DNA of 18,670 nucleotides from Candidatus Woesearchaeota archaeon. GTDB taxonomy: Archaea > Nanobdellota > Nanobdellia > Woesearchaeales > JACPBV01. Under the pieces are notes generated by a model. The model was not told the DNA's origin and searched no databases. It was given only the letters and a program-made list of their open reading frames with translations. The position numbers were made by a program, and so were the translations under genes. The stretch is from the NCBI GenBank assembly GCA_019323195.1, contig JAHWHQ010000118.1, positions 1 through 18,670 of the forward strand. The letters run 5' to 3'. Below, in pieces: positions 6,648 to 12,851 of the stretch. Within the stretch, counting starts at the first letter, position 1; the number at the start of each line of letters is the position of its first letter.

Positions 6648-7484
6648 ATGAAACCAGAATGGCTAAAGGTAAGGCTGCCCTCAGGGGAGGACTACGCTAA
6701 GATAAAGGGCTTATTAAAAGGCTCCACCCACACCATCTGCGAAGAGGCAAGATGCCCTAACCTGGGAGAGTGCTGGAGCAGGGGTACTGCCACTTTCCTC
6801 ATACTGGGCGACATCTGCACAAGGGACTGCAGGTACTGCAATGTAAAAAAAGGAAAGCCTGGCAGTGTTGATTTTAAGGAGCCGGAGAAGATAGCCTCTA
6901 TCGTAAAAAAGCTTAACTTAAGATACGTCGTCATAACCTCTGTTACAAGGGATGACCTGAAGGACGGAGGTGCACGGACATTCAGAGAAACGATAAAAGC
7001 TATAAGAAATACCTCAAACGCTAAAATAGAGGTTCTGACCCCTGACTTCAAAGGCGACATAAGCTCCATAAGAACTGTGTTGAGCGCAGAGCCTGACGTC
7101 TTCGCCCATAACATCGAGACTGTCGAAAGGCTTTTTCCCTCGATAAGAAGCATGGCAGACTACAAGAGGTCCATGCTTTTCCTGAAAAGGATCAAGGAGA
7201 TAGATCCAAAGCAGACAACAAAATCAGGCCTTATGGCAGGCTTAGGAGAAACAAAAGAAGAGATAATAAAGACCATAAGGACACTAAGGCTTGCAAAAGT
7301 GGACATATTGACCATCGGCCAGTACCTCCAGCCAAGAGAGGATCTAGCAAAGGTTGAGAGATATTACACCCCGGAAGAGTTTGATGAGTTCAAGAGGATA
7401 GGTTACGAGATAGGGTTTAAGCATGTTGAGTCAGGGCCTTTGGTGAGAAGCTCTTATCATGCTGAACAGCATTCCTTCCAGTAA
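6648..7484 (+). CDS. lipA: Lipoyl synthase (radical SAM)
   Basis: A 278-residue radical-SAM enzyme that inserts two sulfurs into protein-bound octanoyl chains to make lipoyl groups. Both cluster motifs are intact: the auxiliary CX4CX5C at Cys31, Cys36 and Cys42 (CEEARCPNLGEC), and the radical-SAM CX3CX2C at Cys57, Cys61 and Cys64 (CTRDCRYC). The C-terminal RSSY serine motif, whose Ser ligates the sacrificial auxiliary cluster, is present in GPLVRSSYHAEQ. The length is close to bacterial LipA with a short N-terminus. With the LipM-like protein at 8759-9544 it gives a two-enzyme de novo lipoylation route. Confidence 0.96.
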   Translation: MKPEWLKVRLPSGEDYAKIKGLLKGSTHTICEEARCPNLGECWSRGTATFLILGDICTRDCRYCNVKKGKPGSVDFKEPEKIASIVKKLNLRYVVITSVTRDDLKDGGARTFRETIKAIRNTSNAKIEVLTPDFKGDISSIRTVLSAEPDVFAHNIETVERLFPSIRSMADYKRSMLFLKRIKEIDPKQTTKSGLMAGLGETKEEIIKTIRTLRLAKVDILTIGQYLQPREDLAKVERYYTPEEFDEFKRIGYEIGFKHVESGPLVRSSYHAEQHSFQ

Positions 7485-7489
7485 ACCCC

Positions 7490-7786
7490 CTAAATATCAA
7501 ACTTATTCTTCAGGGAATGGAGTCTTTTAATATAATTATTAAATGCTTTTTTATGTGTTCCAATGGTGAGTAGCCATATAACATCTCCTTCGATATAATA
7601 GATTAATCTTACATTATCTGTAATTGGCTCCCTATAGCAATTAGCTCCGCCGCTTAAATGTTTTACCCTAACTGGATTCTCCTTGATTTTCTGCTTCTTA
7701 TCATAGAAATTCTGCAATTCCCTAATGCCTAACTTATCCAAATCCTTAAAGAAATCCGGATGTTCTTTTATTATCCAATCAGGCAA
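7490..7786 (-). CDS. RelE/ParE-superfamily toxin
   Basis: A 98-residue protein with the RelE/ParE fold pattern. N-terminal helices (HPDFFKDLDKLGIRELQNFYDKKQKIKENP) are followed by a beta-sheet with CYREPITDNVRLIYYIEGDVIWLLTIGTHKKAFNNYI. The conserved arginines of the sheet (Arg52, Arg60) and the terminal aromatic/basic helix fit ribosome-dependent mRNA interferases. The start overlaps the antitoxin stop by eight bases, so translation is coupled and the antitoxin is made first. ParE-type gyrase poisoning cannot be excluded without structural comparison. It is convergent with lipA, with only five bases between the stops. Confidence 0.82.
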   Translation of the reverse strand: MPDWIIKEHPDFFKDLDKLGIRELQNFYDKKQKIKENPVRVKHLSGGANCYREPITDNVRLIYYIEGDVIWLLTIGTHKKAFNNYIKRLHSLKNKFDI

Positions 7787-7985
7787 CTTTCAATCCCCTT
7801 TTTTTAAGGTACTCGTCCAGTTCCTTTTCAGATTTACCTTTAACCCTGCCTGCTTTAATATCGCTTAATCTCTTTTTAGCAATTACATCCTGGTCTTCAA
7901 CAAGATCCTCAAAATGGGATACTAATCTTTCTACATCAGATAAAACAACCCCTAATTTTTCCTTAGGTAATGTTACAGTTTCCAT
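7779..7985 (-). CDS. RelB-like antitoxin
   Basis: A 68-residue partner of the downstream RelE-type toxin. The N-terminal METVTLPKEKLGVVLSDVERLVSHFEDLVE region could form the dimerisation/DNA-binding part. The charged C-terminal IKAGRVKGKSEKELDEYLKKRG is typical of antitoxin tails that wrap the toxin; 'DIKAGRVKGKSEKEL' is common in archaeal RelB-like proteins. It is transcribed divergently from the AlkD-like gene from a shared AT-rich promoter region. Autoregulation of that promoter by the toxin-antitoxin complex is likely but inferred. Confidence 0.8.
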   Translation of the reverse strand: METVTLPKEKLGVVLSDVERLVSHFEDLVEDQDVIAKKRLSDIKAGRVKGKSEKELDEYLKKRGLKVA

Positions 7986-8001
7986 TGTACAGCTAAGTAA
8001 T

Positions 8002-8039
8002 GCTTTCTAATATAAAAATATATCGATGTCAAAGAAAGC
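8002..8039. promoter_or_regulatory. Shared divergent promoter region with inverted repeat (RelBE / AlkD-like)
   Basis: GCTTTCT at 8002-8008 and its complement AGAAAGC at 8033-8039 flank an AT-rich TATA stretch (8008-8024). That stretch is suitably placed for both the leftward antitoxin gene (ATG at 7985) and the rightward AlkD-like gene (ATG at 8043). The arms could be an operator for the antitoxin. Operator function is an inference. Confidence 0.4.
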
Positions 8040-8042
8040 TTT

Positions 8043-8762
8043 ATGAATAAAGCATTATTCTCGTATATAATAAAGAAAACCTCAAGAACAAGAATGAACC
8101 CTGAAGCAATGATAAAAGAGCTAAAAAAGCACTACAGCAAGAAGAACATAGAAGGGATGAGAAGATATGCAATCCCGGGAGATATTGGCGTCAGTATCCA
8201 TGTATTAAGGGGTATTGCAAAAAGGATCGGAAAGGACCATGAGCTTGCTTTAGGTTTATGGGAAACAGGGATCCATGAGGCAAGGCTTCTTTCATGCCTT
8301 ATCGCAGACCCTAAAAAAACAGATGAAGATCTTATGGAAAAGCTGGCTAAAGATTTTGATTCATGGGACTTATGCGATATATGCTGTGCTAATTTATTCG
8401 ACAAGACAGGCCTGGCCCGCAAAAAAGCCCTTGAATGGGCAGAAAGAGAAGAGGAGTTTGTAAAAAGGGCAGGGTTTGTCATGATAGTTGCCCTTTCTGT
8501 GCATGACAAGAATGCAGATGACTCTGTCTTTACAGGTTTCCTTCCGGTGATCAAAAAACATTCAACAGATGAAAGAAATTTTGTCAGGAAAGCTGTTAAC
8601 TGGGCATTGAGGGGGATTGGCAAAAGGAACATAAACCTGAATAAGGCAGCCCTGAAGACAGCCATGGAGATATTAAAGACCGATTCAAAAACCGCAAGAT
8701 GGATTGCCTCAAACGCAATAAAGGAATTGGAGAGTGAAAAGGTAAAAAAAAGGCTAAGATGA
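8043..8762 (+). CDS. AlkD-like DNA alkylation repair (HEAT-repeat glycosylase family) protein
   Basis: A 239-residue all-helical protein of the AlkD/AlkC superfamily, DNA glycosylases that remove bulky or cationic alkylated bases. The key residues known from bacterial AlkD have counterparts: FDSWDLCD at about 105-112 gives Trp108 and the catalytic-type Asp112, and NFVRKAVNWALRGIGKRN gives Trp187. Its length matches AlkD. The TATA-like stretch at 8008-8024 lies just upstream. Its TGA overlaps the ATG of the lipM-like gene by four bases, so the two are co-transcribed although no shared pathway is obvious. The substrate is not predictable. Confidence 0.85.
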   Translation: MNKALFSYIIKKTSRTRMNPEAMIKELKKHYSKKNIEGMRRYAIPGDIGVSIHVLRGIAKRIGKDHELALGLWETGIHEARLLSCLIADPKKTDEDLMEKLAKDFDSWDLCDICCANLFDKTGLARKKALEWAEREEEFVKRAGFVMIVALSVHDKNADDSVFTGFLPVIKKHSTDERNFVRKAVNWALRGIGKRNINLNKAALKTAMEILKTDSKTARWIASNAIKELESEKVKKRLR

Positions 8763-9544
8763 AATTCCGACTGATAGACACAGGCTATAGCACCCCTTCG
8801 ATGAACATGGCCATAGACGAAGCCTTATTAGCCTCCAAACTTCCTGTCATAAGGTTCTACAGGTGGAAGCCTGCCGGCCTGAGCATAGGCTATTTTCAAT
8901 CAATAAAAGACTTTAATCTTAAAGAGATAAAAAAACAGAAAGTAGGCCTGGTAAGAAGGCTCACCGGCGGCAATGCTGTCCTTCATGACAAGGAACTTAC
9001 ATACTCATTCATCATCAGCGAGGAGCACATGCCAAAAAGCATCATAGAAAGCTATAAGAAAATAAGCAATGGCCTGATGCATGGATTAAGAAATCTTGGC
9101 CTGAAAGCTGTCATGAACAAGGATGTAAAAAAGAGCAGGAAAAGCGCAGTATGCTTCAACGACCCGTCCTGGTACGAAATCCTTATAGATAAGAAGAAGA
9201 TTGTAGGCTCTGCCCAGAAAAGGGTGGACAGGAAGCTTCTCCAGCACGGCGCTGTCCTGATCGACATTGACGTCGATAAGTACTGCTCCCTGTTCAGCAA
9301 CTGCAGCAAAGAGATGGTAAGCAGGGTAAGGGAAAGGATGACCTCTATAAATGATGAATTGAAAAGAAAAAAAGAATTCTTCCCTGTAAGCTACATAGAG
9401 GCCAAAGAGGCCCTGATAAAAGGCTTTGAGGAAAAGCTAAGCATAGATTTCATTGAGGATAAGCTCACAGAACAGGAAAAGGAGCGGGCTAAAAAACTGG
9501 ACAAGGAAAAATACAGCACTCAGGGATGGAATCTTAACCTTTAA
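8759..9544 (+). CDS. lipM: Octanoyltransferase LipM-type / lipoate-protein ligase family
   Basis: A 261-residue protein of the BPL/LplA/LipB family. Motifs are RRLTGGNAVLHDKELTYSF (66-84; the family RRxxGGGxVxHD with Asn in the third Gly position), PSWYEILIDKKKIVGSAQKR (136-155, with Lys154), and LQHGAVLIDID (161-171). Cys132 in SAVCFNDPSWYE aligns with the catalytic Cys of LipM octanoyltransferases, a residue that ordinary LplA ligases lack at this site. It therefore probably moves octanoate from acyl carrier to a lipoyl-domain protein such as GcvH, preparing it for LipA. A ligase that salvages free lipoate is the main alternative. It is translationally coupled to the AlkD-like gene (four-base overlap). 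Confidence 0.85.
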   Translation: MKFRLIDTGYSTPSMNMAIDEALLASKLPVIRFYRWKPAGLSIGYFQSIKDFNLKEIKKQKVGLVRRLTGGNAVLHDKELTYSFIISEEHMPKSIIESYKKISNGLMHGLRNLGLKAVMNKDVKKSRKSAVCFNDPSWYEILIDKKKIVGSAQKRVDRKLLQHGAVLIDIDVDKYCSLFSNCSKEMVSRVRERMTSINDELKRKKEFFPVSYIEAKEALIKGFEEKLSIDFIEDKLTEQEKERAKKLDKEKYSTQGWNLNL

Positions 9545-9561
9545 CCGCAGATTCAATTTTT

Positions 9562-9891
9562 CTACAATGATAAAGTAATCTTCTGTTTATTTTCAGGGAT
9601 TATTGTAACTTCCTTACCCTTGTCAACACCCAGGAAATCTACCAACCTTTTATTTAGCCTTATATCCAACGAATTTCCTACCTTAGTTAATCTTGTCTTT
9701 GTCTCCAGCCCCCATAGGCCCAGTTTCTTTACCTTTGTGGTCATTTCATCAAAAACCTTCTCACTATAGAATGATTCACCACATTCAGTGCATTGTTCCC
9801 CATCAAACCTTCCTACCATAACGCCATATAACCTATACGGTATTTTCTTCCTGATAAGATTTCCTTTTCCACAAACATAGCATTCTTTCAT
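9562..9891 (-). CDS. YgiT-type zinc finger fused to AbrB/MazE-like domain, putative antitoxin
   Basis: A 109-residue two-domain protein. The N-terminus has a CxxC...CxxC zinc-binding pair (Cys4, Cys7, Cys34, Cys37) with the spacing and MKECYVCGKG / GEQCTECGESFYS wording of YgiT/MqsA-type zinc fingers. The C-terminal part from about residue 64 (KTRLTKVGNSLDIRLNKRLVDFLGVDKGKEVTIIPE) has the swapped-hairpin AbrB/MazE pattern, where MqsA would carry an Xre-type HTH. The zinc finger probably binds the DUF4258 toxin and the AbrB half binds the operon promoter. It overlaps the toxin gene by four bases and lies second in the operon. Confidence 0.78.
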   Translation of the reverse strand: MKECYVCGKGNLIRKKIPYRLYGVMVGRFDGEQCTECGESFYSEKVFDEMTTKVKKLGLWGLETKTRLTKVGNSLDIRLNKRLVDFLGVDKGKEVTIIPENKQKITLSL

Positions 9892-10091
9892 TTTTTCACC
9901 ATCACAGTTTTAATCAGATACTTATCCTTGCCAATTACCTTATAAGCAACCTGAACATAGGTATAAACAGCCAGGAAACCGTCGGTTTGCTTAAACTTCG
10001 CGCCTCTTAAGATGCACCTCTTAATCTGCTCTTTTTCAATTCCCTCAATATGCATCTTATCTCTTGCATGGTTTGTGAGTATTAATTCCAT
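9888..10091 (-). CDS. DUF4258-family small toxin candidate
   Basis: A 67-residue protein with the DUF4258 layout: LTNHARDKMHIEGIEKEQIKRCILRG (helical, with the conserved H-A-x-x-R/K-M start), then beta strands YTYVQVAYKVIGKDKYLIKTVMVKK. DUF4258 proteins are commonly paired with YgiT-type antitoxins and are thought to be RNase-like toxins related to the RelE/BrnT fold. It is the first gene of the operon, directly before the antitoxin. The start codon follows a promoter with an AT-rich box at 10121-10135. Confidence 0.75.
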   Translation of the reverse strand: MELILTNHARDKMHIEGIEKEQIKRCILRGAKFKQTDGFLAVYTYVQVAYKVIGKDKYLIKTVMVKK

Positions 10092-10095
10092 GGTT

Positions 10096-10135
10096 TATAC
10101 CTGTATTTACTAGGTTATACAAATATATATTTAAA
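10096..10135 (-). promoter_or_regulatory. Promoter and candidate operator of DUF4258/YgiT-AbrB operon
   Basis: An AT-rich box (10121-10135) lies about 35 bases before the toxin ATG. Between them is an imperfect inverted repeat, TATACCT at 10096-10102 and AGGTTATA at 10112-10119, at the place where an autoregulatory complex would sit. Binding is inferred. Confidence 0.4.
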
Positions 10136-10158
10136 CCTTTCGTTTCCATTTTCACAAG

Positions 10159-10167
10159 ATTAATAAA
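10159..10167 (+). promoter_or_regulatory. TATA box of ribL
   Basis: ATTAATAAA is centred about 27 bases before the ribL ATG at 10190, indicating a leaderless transcript. Confidence 0.45.
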
Positions 10168-10189
10168 CTGCAGAATTCTACCATTTCCT

Positions 10190-10588
10190 ATGGCAACTGT
10201 AATGGCCTTCGGCTCGTTTGACATACTCCATCCAGGGCATATCTATTTCCTTAGGGAAGCCAAGAATCTTGGAGATAACCTGATCGTTGTTGTAGCCAGG
10301 GACTCAACCATAAAAGAGGTCAAGAACCTTACCCCAAAATACAATGAGAAGCAAAGGGTTGAGCACATAAGGGACCTGAGGATAGCAGACAAGGTCCTGT
10401 TAGGGTACGAGGCAGACAAATACGAGGTAATAGAGGACATCAACCCTGACATCATAGCCCTGGGAGATGACCAGGATTCATTTGCAGACAACCTGCAGGA
10501 AGAGATGAAAAAAAGAAGGATGAGCCCTAAGATAATAAGGCTGGAGGGCTATAAAGAGCATCACTACAAGTCCTCTAAGCTAAGATAA
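10190..10588 (+). CDS. ribL: Archaeal FAD synthase (RibL-type cytidylyltransferase-like)
   Basis: A 132-residue nucleotidyltransferase of the cytidylyltransferase-like family. Visible are the N-terminal FGSFDILHPGHIYFL with the HxGH motif at 14-17, the VVVARDST strand, the second nucleotide-binding segment IIALGDDQ (88-95), and a C-terminal KSSKLR tail like the xSSxx(R/K) motif of this family. Archaeal RibL adenylates FMN to FAD. The length and tail fit RibL better than glycerol-3-phosphate cytidylyltransferase (TagD), the main alternative. FAD would serve the flavoprotein encoded at 5341-6612, though no operon link exists. Confidence 0.85.
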   Translation: MATVMAFGSFDILHPGHIYFLREAKNLGDNLIVVVARDSTIKEVKNLTPKYNEKQRVEHIRDLRIADKVLLGYEADKYEVIEDINPDIIALGDDQDSFADNLQEEMKKRRMSPKIIRLEGYKEHHYKSSKLR

Positions 10589-10608
10589 TATAAAAAATAG
10601 ATTTTTTC

Positions 10609-10995
10609 TTAATTGACCCACAATCCATGGACATTGCATAATATCCTTGCCTTAAGGCCTTCTGTATCTGCAAGGCAGCAAAACTCTGCAGCAGGCCCAT
10701 CCCCTGGCTTAAGCCTCTTTCCTATGACCACGTTCCCGTCTTTGACAAGCTGTATCAGCCCTATATGATGGTTCTCTTCCATCGGATGGGGCACAGACCC
10801 GACCTTGACCCTAACCCCCCCTTCTATTGTCTCTATCACAGGAACATGCTTCTCCTTTCCTTCCTGCTCAGCTGTCTTTTCCTCTAACATCTTCATAGGC
10901 TGCCCGCAGCAGACCAGCTCGCCTTTCCCAGCCTCAAGCACAGAGACAACATTCCCGCATATCCCGCATCTATAGATTTTGTTTAGTTCAGCCAT
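10609..10995 (-). CDS. dfx: Desulfoferrodoxin (two-iron superoxide reductase)
   Basis: A 128-residue superoxide reductase that reduces superoxide to peroxide without making oxygen, typical of anaerobes. The N-terminal desulforedoxin-like centre has Cys10, Cys13, Cys29 and Cys30. The catalytic iron centre has His50 (in EKHVPVIE, with the Glu-Lys pair), His70 and His76 (HPMEENHHI), and Cys120 and His123 (CNVHGLW). All ligands are intact, so it is a class I (2Fe) enzyme. A strong ribosome binding site, AGGTGAG (complement of 11002-11008), lies six bases before the ATG and a TATA box further up. The next minus-strand gene upstream is rubrerythrin, which would deal with the peroxide formed. Confidence 0.96.
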   Translation of the reverse strand: MAELNKIYRCGICGNVVSVLEAGKGELVCCGQPMKMLEEKTAEQEGKEKHVPVIETIEGGVRVKVGSVPHPMEENHHIGLIQLVKDGNVVIGKRLKPGDGPAAEFCCLADTEGLKARILCNVHGLWVN

Positions 10996-11001
10996 CTTAA
11001 T

Positions 11002-11030
11002 CTCACCTCTCAGCTTAGATCATATAAAAG
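11002..11030 (-). promoter_or_regulatory. Promoter and strong Shine-Dalgarno of dfx
   Basis: On the minus strand, CTTTTATATG (complement of 11021-11030) is a TATA-like box and AGGTGAG (complement of 11002-11008) is a near-consensus ribosome binding site. Most other genes here lack such a site. Confidence 0.55.
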
Positions 11031-11044
11031 AAAAAAATAAAACA

Positions 11045-11593
11045 TCATGGGTTGCAGCACTCGCACCCTTCATCAAAGCACATGCACTCCGGCTCGTAAT
11101 ACTCCCTTGGGTGCTTGCATGACGGGCATGCCTCAGGCGGTTCAGTCCCTTCATGTATATAGCCGCACTTGCTGCATTTCCACCTTATCTTCTTGTCTCT
11201 CTTGAACACAGTGCCCTTCTCGACCATCTCAAGCAGCTTCTTATACCTCTTCTCATGGTGCTCCTCAACCTCTGATATCTCCCTGAACAATGTTGCAGCC
11301 GCCTTATCTCCCTCTTCCTCTGCCTCTTTCTGCATCTTAGGGTACATCTCGCTGTTCTCATAATGCTCCCCCTCGACAGCAGCCTTAAGGTTGGCCTTTG
11401 TATCCCCTATGCCCTTCAGCAGCTTAAGCTCATCCTTTGCATGCTGCCTCTCGTTCTCTGCAGTCTCCTCAAAGATCTTCGCGATATAATGGTACCCTTC
11501 CTTTCTCGCCACCTTTGCAAAATACCCGTACTTGTTCCTGGCCTGGCTCTCGCCGGAAAAAGCGTTCTTCAGGTTTTCTTCCGTCTTGCTCAT
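11045..11593 (-). CDS. rbr: Rubrerythrin with C-terminal rubredoxin domain and extra Cys-rich tail
   Basis: A 182-residue rubrerythrin, a peroxide-reducing di-iron protein. The four-helix diiron domain (about 1-130) shows the Glu-rich helices SGESQARNKY, EETAENERQHAKDE, EGEHYENSEMYPKM and EISEVEEHHEKRY. The rubredoxin domain has Cys140 and Cys143 (CSKCGY) and Cys156 and Cys159 (CPSC), the usual FeS4 site. Rubrerythrins normally end soon after this, but here a tail (170-182) adds five more cysteines (170, 172, 177, 179, 180). GGGTGA (complement of 11598-11603) is the ribosome binding site. It is transcribed on the same strand as dfx. Confidence 0.95.
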   Translation of the reverse strand: MSKTEENLKNAFSGESQARNKYGYFAKVARKEGYHYIAKIFEETAENERQHAKDELKLLKGIGDTKANLKAAVEGEHYENSEMYPKMQKEAEEEGDKAAATLFREISEVEEHHEKRYKKLLEMVEKGTVFKRDKKIRWKCSKCGYIHEGTEPPEACPSCKHPREYYEPECMCFDEGCECCNP

Positions 11594-11640
11594 ATTATCA
11601 CCCGCCCATTATAAGTTATAGTGATAAGGTACAGAAGGAG

Positions 11641-11685
11641 ATTATATAAAGCTTATGTTTAAGCAGATGGAAAATTATTTATACT
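11641..11685. promoter_or_regulatory. Divergent promoters for rubrerythrin and ferredoxin
   Basis: TTTATATAAT (complement of 11641-11650) serves rbr leftward with a short SD-containing leader. TTATTTATACT (11675-11685) lies about 27 bases before the ferredoxin ATG at 11707, fitting a leaderless message. The two core promoters are only about 25 bases apart. Confidence 0.45.
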
Positions 11686-11706
11686 CAAACATCCTATTAT
11701 AATATA

Positions 11707-11892
11707 ATGCAAAAAAGAACAATATATCACGACCTGGATGTATGTGTTCATTGCGGCAACTGTGCAGAGACCTTCCCCAGCAACTGGAAATTAAAAGGGA
11801 AGAATATCCAGGAAACAATTGAAGACGGGCTGACCCCGATAAAGGACCTAACCTTTGTCTGCCCGTTAGGGGCCTACAAGGAAAAGAGATAA
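11707..11892 (+). CDS. Small single-cluster [4Fe-4S] ferredoxin
   Basis: A 61-residue ferredoxin. CVHCGNC gives Cys13, Cys16 and Cys19, and VCPLGAY gives Cys52, enough for one [4Fe-4S] cluster. There is no second cysteine set. It has the look of the divergent ferredoxins annotated as (4Fe-4S)-binding domains (YHDLDVCVHCGNCAETFP). It probably carries electrons, and its position next to rubrerythrin and superoxide reductase makes it a candidate donor to them; that link is inferred. Confidence 0.85.
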   Translation: MQKRTIYHDLDVCVHCGNCAETFPSNWKLKGKNIQETIEDGLTPIKDLTFVCPLGAYKEKR

Positions 11893-11955
11893 ATGACTGC
11901 TTTTTCAACAAAAAACGCATTTTAATAGAGTTCTTAATATGATATAATATAGTCC

Positions 11956-12180
11956 TCATCCCTGTCTGCCCTTAACCTCAACAACCTTCTCCCTGGACCT
12001 CTCCCCCCTGACGATATTGACGTCCCTTTTCTTCACCTTAAAGAACTCAGCTAACATCTCAACCACAGCCTTATTCGCCTTTCCGCTGACTGCAGGGGCA
12101 TTCACATATACCTTCAGCTTATCCCCTTCCCTTAAGACAGCATTTTTCTTAGCGTTAGGTATAACCTTCACATCTATCAA
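11956..12180 (-). CDS. YggU/DUF167 family protein
   Basis: A 74-residue protein matching the YggU/DUF167 family: IDVKVIPNAKKNAVLREGDKLKVYVNAPAVSGKANKAVVEMLAEFFKVKKRDVNIVRGERSREKVVEV. The PAVSGKAN signature and GERSREK segment are diagnostic. It has a small alpha/beta fold and its molecular function is not established. It overlaps the upstream Dph6-like gene by four bases and is the last gene of the operon. Confidence 0.9.
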   Translation of the reverse strand: MIDVKVIPNAKKNAVLREGDKLKVYVNAPAVSGKANKAVVEMLAEFFKVKKRDVNIVRGERSREKVVEVKGRQG

Positions 12181-12851
12181 TTTTGCTTATCCTCAACCCT
12201 TGCCTTCCTGATGATATATGTCCCGCTATGCTCAGAATCCATCTTTCTTTCAGCCTCTTCTACAACAAGCCTCTTCTTAAACAAAGGGCAGTCTAAGACC
12301 AAAGTCTCTATCTCTCCCCCCTCACCTACGGGATTAACATTAAGGGACTTCATCCTGTCGATAAAGGTAAGCCCTATCCTGGTCCCAAGAAGCTCTTTTT
12401 TCAGCCCTTCTGCCGCCACCCCTGATATTATGACATTAAAGTTCTTTATAAGCTCATTAAGGTAAATCTCCTCATTGGCCTGCCATAAAGGGGCTATCGG
12501 TTCAATCCTAAGCTCCCTGCAGATGTTGTCCACCCTCTGCTTCTGGTAGCTTGACCTTATAGCTCCGGAAACAAGGCCCTCAATCTTATACTTTCTCCTG
12601 GCAATCTCTATCGCCTGCTTCAGGTCTTCAAGCTCCTCTTCCTTGATCCCTTCTGTCTCCCACCACACCAGAGGAAGCTCTGCAGCCTTTCCCTGCAGCT
12701 TTACTAGGTCTATATTAGGCGTATGGAACATATAGGAATGCTGGTTTCTTGACTTGACAGCTATAAGGCAGGCTAATTCATCCTTTCTTGCAGCCTTATA
12801 AGCAGCATACCAGCCGTCCTTCCCTCCTGATATCAAAGCTCCTATTCTCAT
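12177..12851 (-). CDS. dph6: Dph6-type ATP-pyrophosphatase (diphthine-ammonia ligase)
   Basis: A 224-residue protein with the N-type ATP-pyrophosphatase PP-loop SGGKDG at 8-13. It also has the family segments EGLVSGAIRSSYQKQRVDNICRELRIEPIAPLW (about 91-123) and GEGGEIETLVLDCP (176-189), characteristic of the Dph6/MJ0570 family. Dph6 amidates diphthine to diphthamide on translation elongation factor 2. Length and motifs fit the archaeal short form. The genes on each side overlap by four bases, so the three-gene operon is tightly coupled. A different amidation target is possible for archaeal paralogues. Confidence 0.88.
   Translation of the reverse strand: MRIGALISGGKDGWYAAYKAARKDELACLIAVKSRNQHSYMFHTPNIDLVKLQGKAAELPLVWWETEGIKEEELEDLKQAIEIARRKYKIEGLVSGAIRSSYQKQRVDNICRELRIEPIAPLWQANEEIYLNELIKNFNVIISGVAAEGLKKELLGTRIGLTFIDRMKSLNVNPVGEGGEIETLVLDCPLFKKRLVVEEAERKMDSEHSGTYIIRKARVEDKQN

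Noticed and set aside
10190..10588. Glycerol-3-phosphate cytidylyltransferase (TagD)
   Set aside because: It has the same fold and HxGH motif, but the 132-residue length, the LGDDQ segment and the SSK tail agree better with archaeal RibL, and no teichoic-acid-type genes are nearby.
11169..11649. Plus-strand ORFs opposite rubrerythrin
   Set aside because: They are low-complexity Ser/Leu/Phe-rich shadows of the well-supported rubrerythrin gene on the minus strand, without promoters.
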